A stretch of DNA of 64,000 bases, from positions 103,501 through 167,500 of the forward strand of contig CAJNDS010002065.1 of the NCBI GenBank assembly GCA_905221605.1, read 5' to 3'. Positions 1 to 10,392 of the stretch are shown here, in pieces. Source of the stretch: Symbiodinium natans. Lineage: Eukaryota; Sar; Dinophyceae; Suessiales; Symbiodiniaceae. Every line of letters begins with the position of its first letter. The first letter of the stretch is position 1. Made by a program: the position numbers and the translations under genes. Below the pieces are notes generated by a model. The model was given only the letters and a program-made list of their open reading frames with translations. It was not told where the DNA came from and did not search any database.

Positions 1-31
1 TTGAGGGTTTGGGGCTAGGGTTTAGGGTGCG
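1..31 (+). repeat. Degenerate TTTAGGG tract at window edge
   Basis: Four imperfect heptamers (GAGGGTT, TGGGGCT, AGGGTTT); the left part may lie outside the window. Confidence 0.7.
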
Positions 32-194
32 GCTTCCGAGCTAGCAACAGTTGGAGACACGAGCTGCCCTGTGCCATGGAGCAACCAGCAGAAAGGATCA
101 ATCTACAAAGGCGGCTCTTGGTGAAGACACAAGTGGCTGTAGCACCCTCAGCCTCCCCCTGCCTGCCCTTAACATCGCACTTCCCAACCGGTAA

Positions 195-214
195 TTTAGG
201 GCCCTATATATATG

Positions 215-245
<31 letters not shown>

Positions 246-310
246 TATATGCGTACCCTTTAAGGGATTATGTAGGGTGCCTCATTCCACCATCTCCCTA
301 CTAACCAACA
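195..310 (+). mobile_element. MITE-like element, family D copy 1
   Basis: TTTAGGGCCCTATATA, a TA-rich core (208-246), then ACCCTTTAAGGGATTATGT and a conserved tail ending CTAACCAACA. The same order recurs at 14955-15146. No protein is encoded; mobility is inferred from recurrence. Confidence 0.55.
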
Positions 311-360
311 GGAAGAGAAAGGATGACCAGCTCCCACATCCCGGCTCTCTCATGATGGCC

Positions 361-877
361 CCCCTAAACCCTAAACCCTAAACCCTAAACCCCCTAAACC
401 CCCTAAACCCCCTAAACCCCCTAAACCCCCTAAACCCCCTAAACCCCCTAAACCCCCTAACCCCCTAAACCCCCTAAACCCCCTAAACCCCCTAAACCCC
501 CTAAACCCCCTAAACCCCCTAAACCCCCCCTAAACCCCCTAAACCCCCTAAACCCCCTAAACCCCCTAAACCCCCTAAACCCCCTAAACCCCCTAAACCC
601 CCTAAACCCCCTAAACCCTGAACCTGAACCCTAAACCCAAAACCTAACCCTAAACCCTAAACCCTAAACCCTAAACCCTAACCCTAACCCTAAAACCCTG
701 AACCCTGAACCCGAACCGACCCTGAAACCCTGAAACCTGAACCTGAACCCCTGAACCCTGAACCCTAAACCCTAACCCTAAACCCCTAAACCCTAAACCC
801 TAAACCCTAAACCCTAAACCCTAAACCCTAAACCCTAAACCCTAAACCCTAAACCCTAAACCCTAAACCCTAAACCC
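361..877 (-). repeat. Long telomere-like array, largely a TAAACCCCC 9-mer variant
   Basis: From 391 to about 610 the unit is homogenised to a 9-mer with five C instead of three. It then becomes degenerate (CTGAACC variants, 610-770) and ends in pure CCCTAAA heptamers to 877. Three blocks of different unit in one array suggest separate local amplifications. Confidence 0.9.
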
Positions 878-1573
878 TTCCCTCCTGCGGAGTTGTCCAG
901 GATTTTGTCGTCCAGGAGGTCCATGATATCCCAGAAGTCCTCTCTACAAACATTCAGCATGCACAGCTGTCCCTGTACTTGCCACCAGTTGAAATATATG
1001 GCGCTATATATACATATATATATATTATTGCATATGGCAGCATATGTGTGTGTGTGTGTGTTTACAGTGCTCATCCAGCTCTGCAGTGGCAAGCTCGAAG
1101 ATGATACACGATTTCTGCTGCAGGGTCCCACGTGCCAACATCGATGTCGTTCACCTTGCAAGGATGCAAATTTCGTGCATCTGGTTTGGAAGGAATGGGG
1201 TTGCTCCAAATTCTGACAGAAGCAGACAACTCCACCTTCAGGAGTGACCACACTTCTTTGGAAGGGCTGCAGGGCGGGGGCTGTTTCTAAAGGTGCAACT
1301 CCCATCTGAATCATCCTTCCAAAGCAGCTTTCCAAACGGAGGGTGCAGTTTATCAGTCTGACATTCCTCACGCGGCACCCTGAATGCTTTGGAGCTGCAA
1401 ATTTCAAGAAAAACAAGAGAAAACCATAGAAAACAACCATGAAAACCATAGAAAACCCAAAGAATGAAAAATTGGGGCCCCACCTTCTTCACTGCCATGT
1501 ACTGCTTCACGCCACCAACGAAGGCCTGGCCCTGGGGATCTCCGGGATACCTCAGCAAGGGAAGGCTCCAGAT
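878..1573. other. Non-coding unique segment with TA and TG microsatellites
   Basis: Holds a TA-rich stretch (1003-1027) and (TG)8 near 1045-1060. Overlapping short frames on both strands show no recognisable domain. Confidence 0.5.
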
Positions 1574-1574
1574 T

Positions 1575-1948
1575 TTAGGGTTTGGGGTTTAGGGTTTAGG
1601 GTTTAGGGGTCTGGGGAGGCAAGGAGGGGTGTGACATGGACTGTTTGGCCCTGCATGGCGCCCAGGTAACCGGGGGCCCACTTGGGATCGAAAACCCGAT
1701 GTCTGGAACACCGGTAGGCTTAGGTCAAGCCCCACAGATACTGAAAGATGACCTGCCAATCATGTGCCATTCCTGCTGTGCTTGCTCAAGCACCGAGACC
1801 TGTCGTTCATCTTCCAGACCATGGCGCCTGCGGACTTATGGGCACGCTGTCGCTAGGCACACCCGCTTACCCGGCATTGGGTAGGAGAAGGCTTTAGGAA
1901 GGCTAACCCTACACCCTAAACCCTAAATCCATAAACCCTAAACCCCTA
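1575..1948. repeat. Two oppositely oriented telomere-like tracts around a unique core
   Basis: TTTAGGG on plus at 1575-1609 and CCCTAAA at 1903-1948 face each other across about 290 bp with no gene evident. Confidence 0.75.
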
Positions 1949-2044
1949 TTGACTGGTGCTGTGTCTACGACAACTTTGTGCAATGCCTTCCGACTTTGCA
2001 GGCAACAGACATCTAGAACAAGGCACGGGCCCTATGCGGAGGCT

Positions 2045-2316
2045 ATATGGGGGCATATGATATTCGGGGTACCTTATCGGGGTTCTTATGATAAAGGGGA
2101 ACCCCACTATTGGGGGTCTCTACTAGGGCCTTGTTTCTTAGTTGTCCAGTAACCTGGGGTAACTTAAGGTTAACCTTTGGGATTATAAGGGGATTATATT
2201 ACCCCAAAAAGGTTATAAAGGTTACCTACTCTACTACAAGGGTTTTCTTATATTACCCCGAAAAGGTTAAAGGTTGCCTACTCTCCGACTAGGGTTATCG
2301 TAAACCCCCCACTATT
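2045..2316. mobile_element. Family J copy split by a family C element (nested)
   Basis: The left part (2045-2116) starts TATGGGGGCATATGATATTC and the right part has GTTATCGTAAACCCCC near 2293, like the two ends of the family J copies at 24.4 and 42.4 kb. A family C element (2138-2239) sits between them. The boundaries are approximate. Confidence 0.35.
2138..2239 (+). mobile_element. MITE-like element, family C copy 1
   Basis: CTTAGTTGTCCAGTAACC, then GGTTAACCTTTGGGATTATA and AAAAAGGTTATAAAGG, ending GGTTACCTACTCTACTAC. It is closely repeated at 63101-63198. The ends are imperfect inverted repeats. A partial repeat of its right half follows (2245-2290). Confidence 0.65.
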
Positions 2317-2325
2317 TGCGGGTCT

Positions 2326-2362
2326 CTATTAGGGTTTAGGGCTTAGGGTTTAGGGTTTAGGG
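2326..2362 (+). repeat. Short TTTAGGG tract
   Basis: Five heptamers, one with GGGCTTA. Confidence 0.8.
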
Positions 2363-2499
2363 GATCTCTATTGGGGTTCCCTTAGTGAACCCCCTTTTGA
2401 ATTCTCCTCGCTCTCGATTTTGCCTTTTTTGTTCGTCCCTCTGGGAGTGTGGATGTGTGACCAGGCGCAATGCTCCTCAGCCATGGACCTCTACACGCC

Positions 2500-2609
2500 G
2501 GGTTTAGGGTTTAGGGTTTAAAGGTTTAGGGTTTAGGGTTTAGGGTTTAGGGTTTAGGGTTTAGGGTTTAGGGTTTAGGGTTTAGGGTGAAGGGTTTAGG
2601 GTTTAGGGT
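2500..2609 (+). repeat. TTTAGGG tract (about 15 units)
   Basis: Mostly perfect heptamers with one TTTAAAGG slip at 2517 and one GTGAAGGG unit near 2588. Confidence 0.9.
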
Positions 2610-2758
2610 AACCTTCTGGCACCTTCTGGAGCCAGGAGCCTGGGAAACCTTCACCTCCAAGACCTAAACCTTGCAAGTACAATCTGTTTCAGGCCAGCTT
2701 TCGGGGGCTGGGACTCGATGTCAGGTGCTAAAGCGCCAAAACACTGCCAAACCTTGAA

Positions 2759-2947
2759 ATACTCCCCTCTCCCTAATATTAAACCCCCCCCCTACCCCCC
2801 AATATTAAATGCCCCCCGTTATAGTTATGCCCTAAACCCTAAACCCTAAACCCTAAACCTAAACCCTAAACCCTAAACCCTATAGTATATGGTGGGTATT
2901 TAATATTAGGGGGTAGGGGGGGGGGGTTAATATTAGGCGGAGGGGAT
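2759..2947. mobile_element. Palindromic MITE-like element (family M) with a telomere tract in its loop
   Basis: The left arm (2759-2828) and right arm (2881-2947) are inverted repeats sharing AATATTAA, poly-C/poly-G and AATATTAAAT segments. The centre is a CCCTAAA tract (2829-2880). Near-duplicate TATAGTTAT and TATAGTATA lie at the two tract junctions. Confidence 0.7.
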
Positions 2948-3049
2948 TACACTCAACCCTACGAGTACTTCCCGCTGCCAGCCTTTGCCGCTGGTGCTGG
3001 GGGCATAGGCCAGCACCTGACACATCGCTTGGGGGGCTTTCCGAAATTC

Positions 3050-3134
3050 TTTAGGGTTTAGGGTTTAGGGTTGAGGGTTTAGGGTTTAGGGTTTAGGGTT
3101 TAGGGCTTAGGGTTTAGGGTTTAGGGTTTAGGGT
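3050..3134 (+). repeat. TTTAGGG tract
   Basis: About 12 heptamers with one TTGAGGG and one CTTAGGG variant. Confidence 0.9.
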
Positions 3135-3275
3135 GCACTACTTGGGGTTTGCTCGGAGAGGAAGAGCGTTGGAGTTTAAATGGCTTCTGAGGGTCCAGTG
3201 GAGGTAATTGGAGGCCTGCAGGCCGAGCAACCGAGCCAAAACCCACGGGCAACGCGAACTCCACCACCATGATCC

Positions 3276-3466
3276 AAACCCTAAACCCTAAACCCTAAAC
3301 CCTGCATTTCACAGATGAGCTGCGCCGAACGGTCGCTTCTTGTACTCTACCATCACGGCGCCCGCAATGCTGGACCTGGGTCTTGCAGAGTCAGGGGCAT
3401 TGCAGTACAAGCGGCGGGGTTTGTGTTCTCTCTCTACTAAACCCTAAACCCTAAACCCTAAACCCT
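3276..3466 (-). repeat. Two short CCCTAAA tracts
   Basis: Four units each at 3276-3303 and 3437-3466, separated by about 130 bp of unique sequence. Confidence 0.8.
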
Positions 3467-4355
3467 TGACTCATTGCTGCCCACAGCCTCAAACTACGAT
3501 GTCGATCTGTACCGCTCCATCGCTGCCAACTAGCCGCAAACTCAGGACAAATTCTTGGCTGCACTTAGCAGGGTAGCTATAAACTTATCTTTTAGCTGCC
3601 TTGTTCAGAAACCCAATAAGCCCAAAAAGGCTAAAGATCTAAAGTTACAGTAAAGCACCACAGAGAAATGGCTCGACAAGGTCTGGGCATCGCGACGGTG
3701 CGAAAACAGTGTTTAGGGTTTTTAGGGTCTAGGGCTTAGGGTTATTGGGCACCAACCCAGCATACGCACACATCGCATGCCTGCGCGCTCTGTAAGACTA
3801 CCCCAGTAGCAGCGCGTGTACTCCCCTGCTGCCAAACTGCGCGTCGGTAGCGTCGAAGGTGCGCGGCTCACGAACCCTGGGCAATTGTCGGGGTGGTTTG
3901 CGGGAAAGCGCCGGAAAGCGCGGCTGTAGATCCGATTCTGTGGTGATGTGGTGGGGCTGCGTTCTTGTTTAGCATGGAAGCAAGGACCTACCAACGAACG
4001 CAAGGCTGATTGCGGATATCTGAAACCTTCTAAAAACTTTGGGATTTGGGGTTAGGATGGTTTTGGCTTGTAGAGTGGCAGGGCTATGATGTTGTCCTGT
4101 TTGGAGCTGCTTCGGCTTCACGACACTCTTTGCGACTGGCAATTCCTGGCATCCTTGACCTTTACTACCTGCATAAACGCGTGTTCGCGTAGGCCGCCAA
4201 CGAGAAACCCCTACGTCTTCCCACTGAGATTTGCTGAAGACCCCGAAGCCCTCCACCCTAAACCCTAACGCAGGCCGGTGGAGCTTGTCACCCTCACTGT
4301 CCCGCATGGACGCAGGTCGCGCGATCAGGCTTGACCTCATGTCGGCTTCGGCACC
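3467..4355. other. Unique non-coding segment
   Basis: No telomere tract longer than two units. Minus-strand frames of 93 and 123 aa overlap here, but neither shows a recognisable domain. Confidence 0.4.
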
Positions 4356-4466
4356 TATAATGTAGGGGCCTTGATGAGTAGAATAGGGCTTTGGGGGTTT
4401 CTTATAGTATATTTATAGGGACCATAAGGGGATCTAAATTAGAAATTATTCCGCCCCCTATTTTAC
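4356..4466 (+). mobile_element. MITE-like element, family F copy 1
   Basis: Conserved core TTTGGGGGTTTCTTATAGTA, then AGGGACCATAAGGGGATCT and ATTATTCCGCCCCCTA. Ends ATAATGTAGGGG/CCCCTATTTTA are inverted. Related copies lie near 7.6, 7.98, 18.1 and 27.65 kb. Confidence 0.6.
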
Positions 4467-4547
4467 GGCTCGATACATCGCAGTCTTGGGCGCTTGTACA
4501 TTCAGAGGTGCTGCCGTTTGATGGCATGCACGGCTTCTGCCAACACC

Positions 4548-4681
4548 TACTTGGAGGTTCATGGTACTTATTAGCCAATGATAACTGCACTTATAACTGA
4601 TAAAGTACTTATAACCACATTAAGGCACTTAAGGGGCTTATAAGTACAGTTATAATTGGCTAATAAGTACCATGAATCTCC
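4548..4681 (+). mobile_element. MITE-like element, family A copy 1
   Basis: 27-bp terminal inverted repeats with one mismatch (GGAGGTTCATGGTACTTATT... against its complement at the right end). The core CACTTAAGGGGCTTATAAG is shared with copies at 27409 and 44240. ACACC on both sides (4543-4547, 4682-4686) may be a target duplication. Confidence 0.75.
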
Positions 4682-4839
4682 ACACCGAGGACGCATCCGG
4701 AAGCTGCTCGGCCGATATCTTGGGCGGAGCGGCGTGCGCGACCGGAGGGACACGCTGGGCACCGGGGCAGCGACGAAGCCAAGGGCCTCACATAAGACCG
4801 TCTCCATGCCCCATCTCAAGCTGTGTCATGCGAAAAAGG

Positions 4840-4976
4840 TAGGGTTTAGGGTTTAGGGTTTAGGGTTTAGGGTTTAGGGGTTTAGGGGTTTAGGGATTTA
4901 GGGTTTAGGGGTTTAGGGGTTTAGGGGTTTAGGGTTTAGGGTTTAGGGTTTAGGGCTTAGGGCTTAGGGCTTAGGG
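4840..4976 (+). repeat. TTTAGGG tract with 8-mer and GGGCTTA sub-blocks
   Basis: Pure heptamers at first, TTTAGGGG octamers at about 4875-4930, then GGGCTTA units to 4976. A poly-C stretch (about 4991-5018) follows. Confidence 0.9.
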
Positions 4977-5078
4977 CAAAAGTTGGCAGCACCCCCCCCC
5001 CCCCCACCCCCCCCACCCCGCATGGCGACCTGCAAGTTCGGGGCTGAGAGAGAGGCACCTAATGCTAAGAGGCACTTC

Positions 5079-5104
5079 AGGGTTTAGGGTTTAGGGTTTA
5101 GGGC
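5079..5104 (+). repeat. Short TTTAGGG tract
   Basis: Three to four perfect units. Confidence 0.7.
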
Positions 5105-5292
5105 TGATTTGAATGAAGGCCTTGTAAAGAAATGGAGCTCGCAAACCCCAAACATGCCCCATGAACAACTCAAGATATGCTCCTCTGAGTCTTTCTTCTC
5201 AGCGCGCCTTTGCCGTCAGGCGGGTGGCCAGCACCAGAGCCTGGGGTGGCTTTGGCGGTTCGGGATTCAGCTCGGCATCCAAGCTCCTTAAA

Positions 5293-5400
5293 CTACGATT
5301 TGCTTCAGAACCCAAAAGAAGAAGAAATAATAATAATCCCTACATTGCCCTTATAAGGAAGAATGTGCTTTGTTTTTTGGTGCTTCTTAAGCAAGTAGTA
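5293..5400 (+). mobile_element. MITE-like element, family E copy 2
   Basis: Begins CTACGATTTGCTTCAGAACCC and ends TGCTTCTTAAGCAAGTAGTAG, imperfect inverted ends. The core AATAATCCCTACATTGCCC is shared with 5674-5778 and 12.76 kb. Confidence 0.6.
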
Positions 5401-5673
5401 GTAAACTGAACCCCTTCTAACCCTGAACGCTAAAAAACTTCATGAAGGGTCCTGGGCCAACCGGGATGCGGCCTTAAAACCTTCCGAATCCACGCCACAG
5501 ACCCACCGCCCTAAACTCAGTGAGACTTCTATAGCGGGTTGACGAATATAAAGCAACAACTGCAAAACACAAGTGCTGAAGCTAATGCTACCATAACATC
5601 TGGCATTTATGTAGCTATAGGTCAGCGGCCGTCATCAAGCGCCAGTCTTCCCCACAAGATCTATGCCCTCAAT

Positions 5674-5778
5674 CTACTAGTTGCTTAAGAACCCCCAAAA
5701 CACAAAACATAATAATCCCTATACTACCCTTATAAGGAAGGACCTTAAAAGAAACGGGGGTTCTTAAGAAAATAGTAG
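5674..5778 (+). mobile_element. MITE-like element, family E copy 1
   Basis: About 23-bp inverted ends, CTACTAGTTGCTTAAGAACC and its near-complement at the right. The core is AATAATCCCTATACTACCC. Confidence 0.7.
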
Positions 5779-5910
5779 CAACACGGCCGAAGAGTTGCCC
5801 CTGCAAGCCGAGGAGCAAGGGCCACGAAGGCCAAAGCCAAGGCCGAGGGACGAGACCTCATCGCCTCGGAGCAGAAGTAGCACAAGGCTTGCTATGGTTT
5901 ACATGTGGTC

Positions 5911-6083
5911 CCTAAACCCTAAACCCTAAACTGGCCCTCCAACCCTTTTGTGAAGCTGGACTTGCTGACTGCCCCCAAACCCGAGAAGGCCTCGGTTCAC
6001 AGCAGCCCGGCTCCAGCATAACGCTCACTACTGCAAACCCTAAACCCTAAAGCCTAAACCCTAAACCCTAAACCCTAAACCTC
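5911..6083 (-). repeat. Two CCCTAAA tracts
   Basis: Three units at 5911-5931 and seven at 6034-6083. Confidence 0.8.
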
Positions 6084-6084
6084 A

Positions 6085-7002
6085 ATGGGTTACATCATGA
6101 CCCAAACAGACTCGACAGGTCGCATGCTGACGGGGAATGTCTCCTCTCACAACATAGCAGTTGCTTTGAGAATCTAAGTTATGTTGCTCTGCGGCGGCAG
6201 CTGCTTGAGGTCTTGATGCTTTCAGGCATGGAACCTAGATATTTTAGGGTCAGCATTACTGGCCCAACCTGACAAGGTCATCGGAAGCTGTGAATTCTAG
6301 AGAGGCATGCGACCTTCTTTGCAAATCGATGCATCTCAACTCTAAGTTCGATGTACAGGGGTGCAACATGTGTCCAAAATCAGCCTCTCTCCCAAAAGCC
6401 GACCGGCATCACGGACAGCCTATCCTACCTATCGTAGCCTTGACATCAGCGTCACTGGTCCCAGCAGCCACATATCACAACAAAACTGGTGGGGGAATCC
6501 GTGTAAGTTACCCTGTCGGATCACCGAGTCCTCGACGCTGATTCATGTTGTTATGAGTGCTTGCGCATTTGTGCTTTGAGAAGGAGGGGGTGTGTGAGCA
6601 GTGGACCTTTCGTTTGCAGACCCTCGAGTGGCTTGTGGAGTGTGGCAGTTTGCTTCAGCGTGCGGCTTGGAACCCACGACGTTGGGGTCCTAGGGTGCTT
6701 CTGGTCAAGTCTTCAGCTTTCTTCGGGCTTTAGGGTTGTTGCTGTGCTTCACGAGTTTCTGACGTCATGGAGGCCTGCTACACCGCAAAAGCCCCCCCCC
6801 CCCCCCCCCGCTCAGCAACAGCAACATGAGCCAAAGCAAACCAAGTTGCCATCTGCGTCTTCTTGCTTCGACAGAATCTCGGGTGTCGGGACGCTCTTTT
6901 CAGAGCCCAAATGGCTGTCAGTAAAGACGGTTGGGGGCGACCAAACCCTTTCTTGCCCCAATCTCTGACTATGACGAAGTCCCACAAGCCCTTTTTGTGG
7001 AT
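6085..7002. other. Unique non-coding segment with C18 homopolymer
   Basis: A run of 18 C lies at 6792-6809. A 135-aa plus-strand frame (6561-6968) runs through the homopolymer and has no recognisable domain, so it is not called. Confidence 0.4.
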
Positions 7003-7069
7003 GCTAAACCCTAAACCCTAAACCCTAACCCTAAACCCTAATCCCTAATCCCTAAACCCTAAACCCTAA
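7003..7069 (-). repeat. CCCTAAA tract
   Basis: About nine units with AATCCCT variants. Confidence 0.85.
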
Positions 7070-7563
7070 AGTCAAGTTAGACTCGACTCAACGAACAGGG
7101 GAACCTCCAAACTGCGATCCTTCCTTGGGTCGCAGGGCCTTGGGATCTTAGGGTTTGGGGAAATCCCGACTGAAACACCTTCCTGACGCTGAAGCACAGA
7201 AGCTCTACACCCAAAACCTTCCACACAAAAGCATCCCAAGTATGCCCCTGCCCCGCCATGCGGAGCTGCTCGGGCCGACTAATGGCCCGAATTCCTCCCA
7301 AGGCAGCTTAAGCTTGCTCGGGCTGCGCAGAAGGAGGGAACCATCAGGTGCAGTCGGAAAAGGTGCTTGATATCAGGAGTGCAGACTTTGTCCACGGTTC
7401 GTTGGCGTGCGAATGTGTAGGGTGTAGTAAGCCGTGCTGCTCACAATCGAGAGGTCACGACAGGATTGACTTGTTAAGGCTTTCTATCCGCAGTGCGGTC
7501 CTGGGTGGTCACGTCGACGTAGATCAGCCTGCAACGCAAAGCCCCAAGCCGCAGAATTCTTGT

Positions 7564-7669
7564 AATATAGGGGGCAGAATAATTAGAACAGTGTTTTGGG
7601 GGTTATTACTATAGTAGCTTTACAAAGGGGCCATAAGAGAATCTGAGCAATTATTCCGACACCCTATAG
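7564..7669 (+). mobile_element. MITE-like element, family F copy 2
   Basis: Inverted ends TATAGGGGGCAGAATAATT/AATTATTCCGACACCCTATA, with the core TTTTGGGGGTTATTACTATA. Confidence 0.65.
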
Positions 7670-7937
7670 CAAGCGTGTGGTTCTGGTTTTGAGGCAAGGC
7701 TTCGTGTGGCAAGATTTCCCTGCTCCAAGCGACTCAGAGCAAGGTTAGGGGAGGAAAGGGCCCGTGAAATCAAACTTGCGGAGCCACTAAACTCAGGCCC
7801 ACACAAGCCCTAAACCCTAAATGATCCGAAGCCAATTCTCGACGGTCCTCCCTTGAGTGTTTTTTACCGCGTCAAGAAGCCTGGGATACAAACCGCTACA
7901 ATCACCGAAGACTGTTCCCCCAGGTTCTGATACGAAA

Positions 7938-8035
7938 CCTCCTACTATAAGAGGCTTATTAAGTAGAATAGGGTTTTGGGGGTTTTACAACATTGGAGGG
8001 AATATTCTTTGTAATTATTCCAACCCCTATGGTAG
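7938..8035 (+). mobile_element. MITE-like element, family F copy 3
   Basis: GTAGAATAGGGTTTTGGGGG and GTAATTATTCCAACCCCTAT match copies 1 and 2. It lies about 270 bp from copy 2 in the same orientation. Confidence 0.6.
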
Positions 8036-8208
8036 CCTCCAAACCCCTGCTCCAAAACCCCCCTAGAGCCAAGCAAACTTTTTTGAACCCGTCCTAAGAG
8101 TTCGAGGGTTTGACAGCAAGAACAAGGCGGAAACCCTGCAACCCGATACCACCACGATTCCCCAAGCCGTATGGGGCTTGCGAAATTAGGGGTACCTTCC
8201 TGGGGACT

Positions 8209-8279
8209 AAACCCTAAACCGTAAACCCTAAAGCCGAAACCCTGAACCCTAAACCCTAAACCCTAAACCCTAAACCCCT
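8209..8279 (-). repeat. CCCTAAA tract, degenerate start
   Basis: Includes CCGTAAA and GCCGAAA variants before four clean units. Confidence 0.85.
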
Positions 8280-8423
8280 TTTCGTACACCCCCACATTGA
8301 ACCTTGAGCTCGTCTTAGACTCGTCCTTCTTCCTTCCTAAGCCAAATCCGAGAGCCTGGACACCGCATCTGCACAGAGAAGCTGCGGCGGGGCCTCACGA
8401 ATCACCTTAGATGCGGGGATTTA

Positions 8424-9405
8424 CGAAGATAGCCCTAAATAGTAGGATCCCCCTTATAGTAAGGACCACAATAAAGTACCTTCATTTCGGAAAGCGAGAC
8501 AGGGAGATTCCTGATAGGAAATACCACCTCCTGTCTCCAAATTTCCGGGTCCAATTACAGAACAGACGTCAGTAGACGGGCACGACCTCGGGTGCTTCAA
8601 GAAGGGAATCGGAGCCAAAGCCCGAAAACTCTGGCCTGAAAAAGAAACAGGGTTTAGGGTTTTTTTTGGCCACCCGACTAGCCACAGTTTAGGATTTAGG
8701 GTCTATAGGCCTCTTTTCAGGGAGTATGCGATCACAGACCAAATCTTGGTTTTGATTCTGTTCGCTGAAATCCTAGATCCCAACCTCTGGTGCGCACTCT
8801 CCCGTGTCAACCACTAGATGCCAGCTCTTTCATGCTCGGGGGGGAGAAGTAGACGTCTTAAATCTTTGTGGTTCGATGGCGGAAGCCCTCAACTTCTATC
8901 ATGCCCAACACATGCAATTCCAGCTGCAAATTGTCCATCCCAGCGTTGGTACGCCCACGTGCCTGCCACCGACGGTCAGGATTTCATGCGTGTCTGCAAC
9001 ATGAAAACACGATGCCTTACCTTTGCCGGTCTGTTCAGCTCTGCTCATGTGATGCAGCTGTGTTGTTCCACACGGCCGCTTGGCATGAACTGCATAGCAT
9101 CTGAAAATATCTGAAATATATCGCGGGTCTTGGATCTCCAAGAAGCAACTTGAACTTCATGTTATGTGTTTTGCCAGCAGCCTAGCTACCACCCGCCAAT
9201 CTCAAGGCACTCCTTTTTCAAACGCCTGCACAACGCCACATTGTTGCTGTGCTCACCCGGCTTCTGACACACACTGCATGCTTCACGCCGCCGTGCGACG
9301 TTCAATTCCCAAGTACGTGCTCGTGCAGTGCATGAGTAGCTGCTGCACGTGATCATAGCTTGGCGGCCGGGGGCCGCCAGAGTCGCTGATCTTATGATGC
9401 TTGCT
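8424..9405. other. Unique segment; possible decayed family J element at its start
   Basis: 8424-8490 has AATAGTAGGATCCCCCTTATAG, like the family J core. Overlapping frames of about 80-98 aa at 8804-9141 on both strands show no recognisable domain. Confidence 0.35.
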
Positions 9406-9407
9406 TG

Positions 9408-10392
9408 GCGCAACGGATGCTCAAGATGCTCGCTTGGTGCCCCATGCCCCAACCAAGCCTCGTGAGATATGAGGAGCATCAGCTGCTGCGGGCCCAAGAT
9501 CAGCTGCTGAGGTTTTGCCCGGGCCACCAAGCGAGCGTCATGAGCATCAGCTGCTGAGGCTTTGCCCGAGCACGTGCCACCAAACCAGCAACACGAGCAT
9601 CAGTTGCTCTGGTGCTGTCCGGCACGGGCCACCAAGCAAGCATCATGAGCATCAGCTGCTGAGGCCTTGCCCGAGCACGGGCCAACAAGCGATCAGGTGC
9701 TCAGACTTTGTCCGAGCACGAGCATCGTGAGCTCAGGCCACGAGCCAACAAGCGAGCATCATGAACATCAGCTGCTCAGACTTCGGATCACGGCCACCAC
9801 GCGAGCATCATGAGCATCAGCTGTTGATGCTTTGTCCGAGCACGTGCCACCAGGCAAGCATCATCAGCATCAGCTGCTGAGACGTTGCCCCAACCAAGCG
9901 AGCATCATGAGCATCAGCTGCTCCGGTGCTGTCCGAGCACGGGCCCAAGCGAGCATCATAAGCCACATCAGCTGCTGAGGCTTTGCCCGAGCATGGGCCA
10001 CCAAGCGCGCATCATGAGCATCAGCTGCTGCATCAGCTGCTCTGACTTTGTCCGAGCACGAGGCCACCAAGCGACCATCATGAGCATCAGGCATCATGAG
10101 CATCAGCTGCTGAGTCTTTGCCCGAGCAACAAGCGAGCATCATGAGCATCAGCTGCTGAGTCTTTGCCCGAGCACGAGCATCAGCTGCTGAGGAATTGCG
10201 CGAGCACAGGCCACCAAGAGAGCATGCTCAGACTTTGTCCGAGCACGAGGCCACCGAGCGAGCATCAGGCATCATGAGCATGAGCTGCTGAGGCTTTGCC
10301 CGAGCACGCGAGCACGGGGCACCAAGCGAGCAGTATGAGCAAGATATCATGAGCGTCAGCTGCTCAGGTGCTTCAGCTGCTCAGGCTGTAAG
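9408..10392. repeat. Minisatellite of about 60-bp units rich in CATCAGCTGCTGAG
   Basis: About 16 imperfect copies of CATCAGCTGCTGAGG-CTTTGCCCGAGCACG-GGCCACCAAGCGAGCATCATGAG. Each carries the palindrome CAGCTG and several GAGCATCATGAG half-repeats. Units vary by deletion and substitution, so the array is old. Open frames on both strands are by-products of the repeat. Confidence 0.9.

Noticed and set aside
4571-4819. Minus-strand 82-aa frame through a family A element
   Set aside because: It spans the inverted repeat and a GC-rich unique stretch without any domain.
9408-10392. Possible CRISPR-like array
   Set aside because: Units are degenerate, spacers are not unique, and there are no cas genes; it is a eukaryotic minisatellite.
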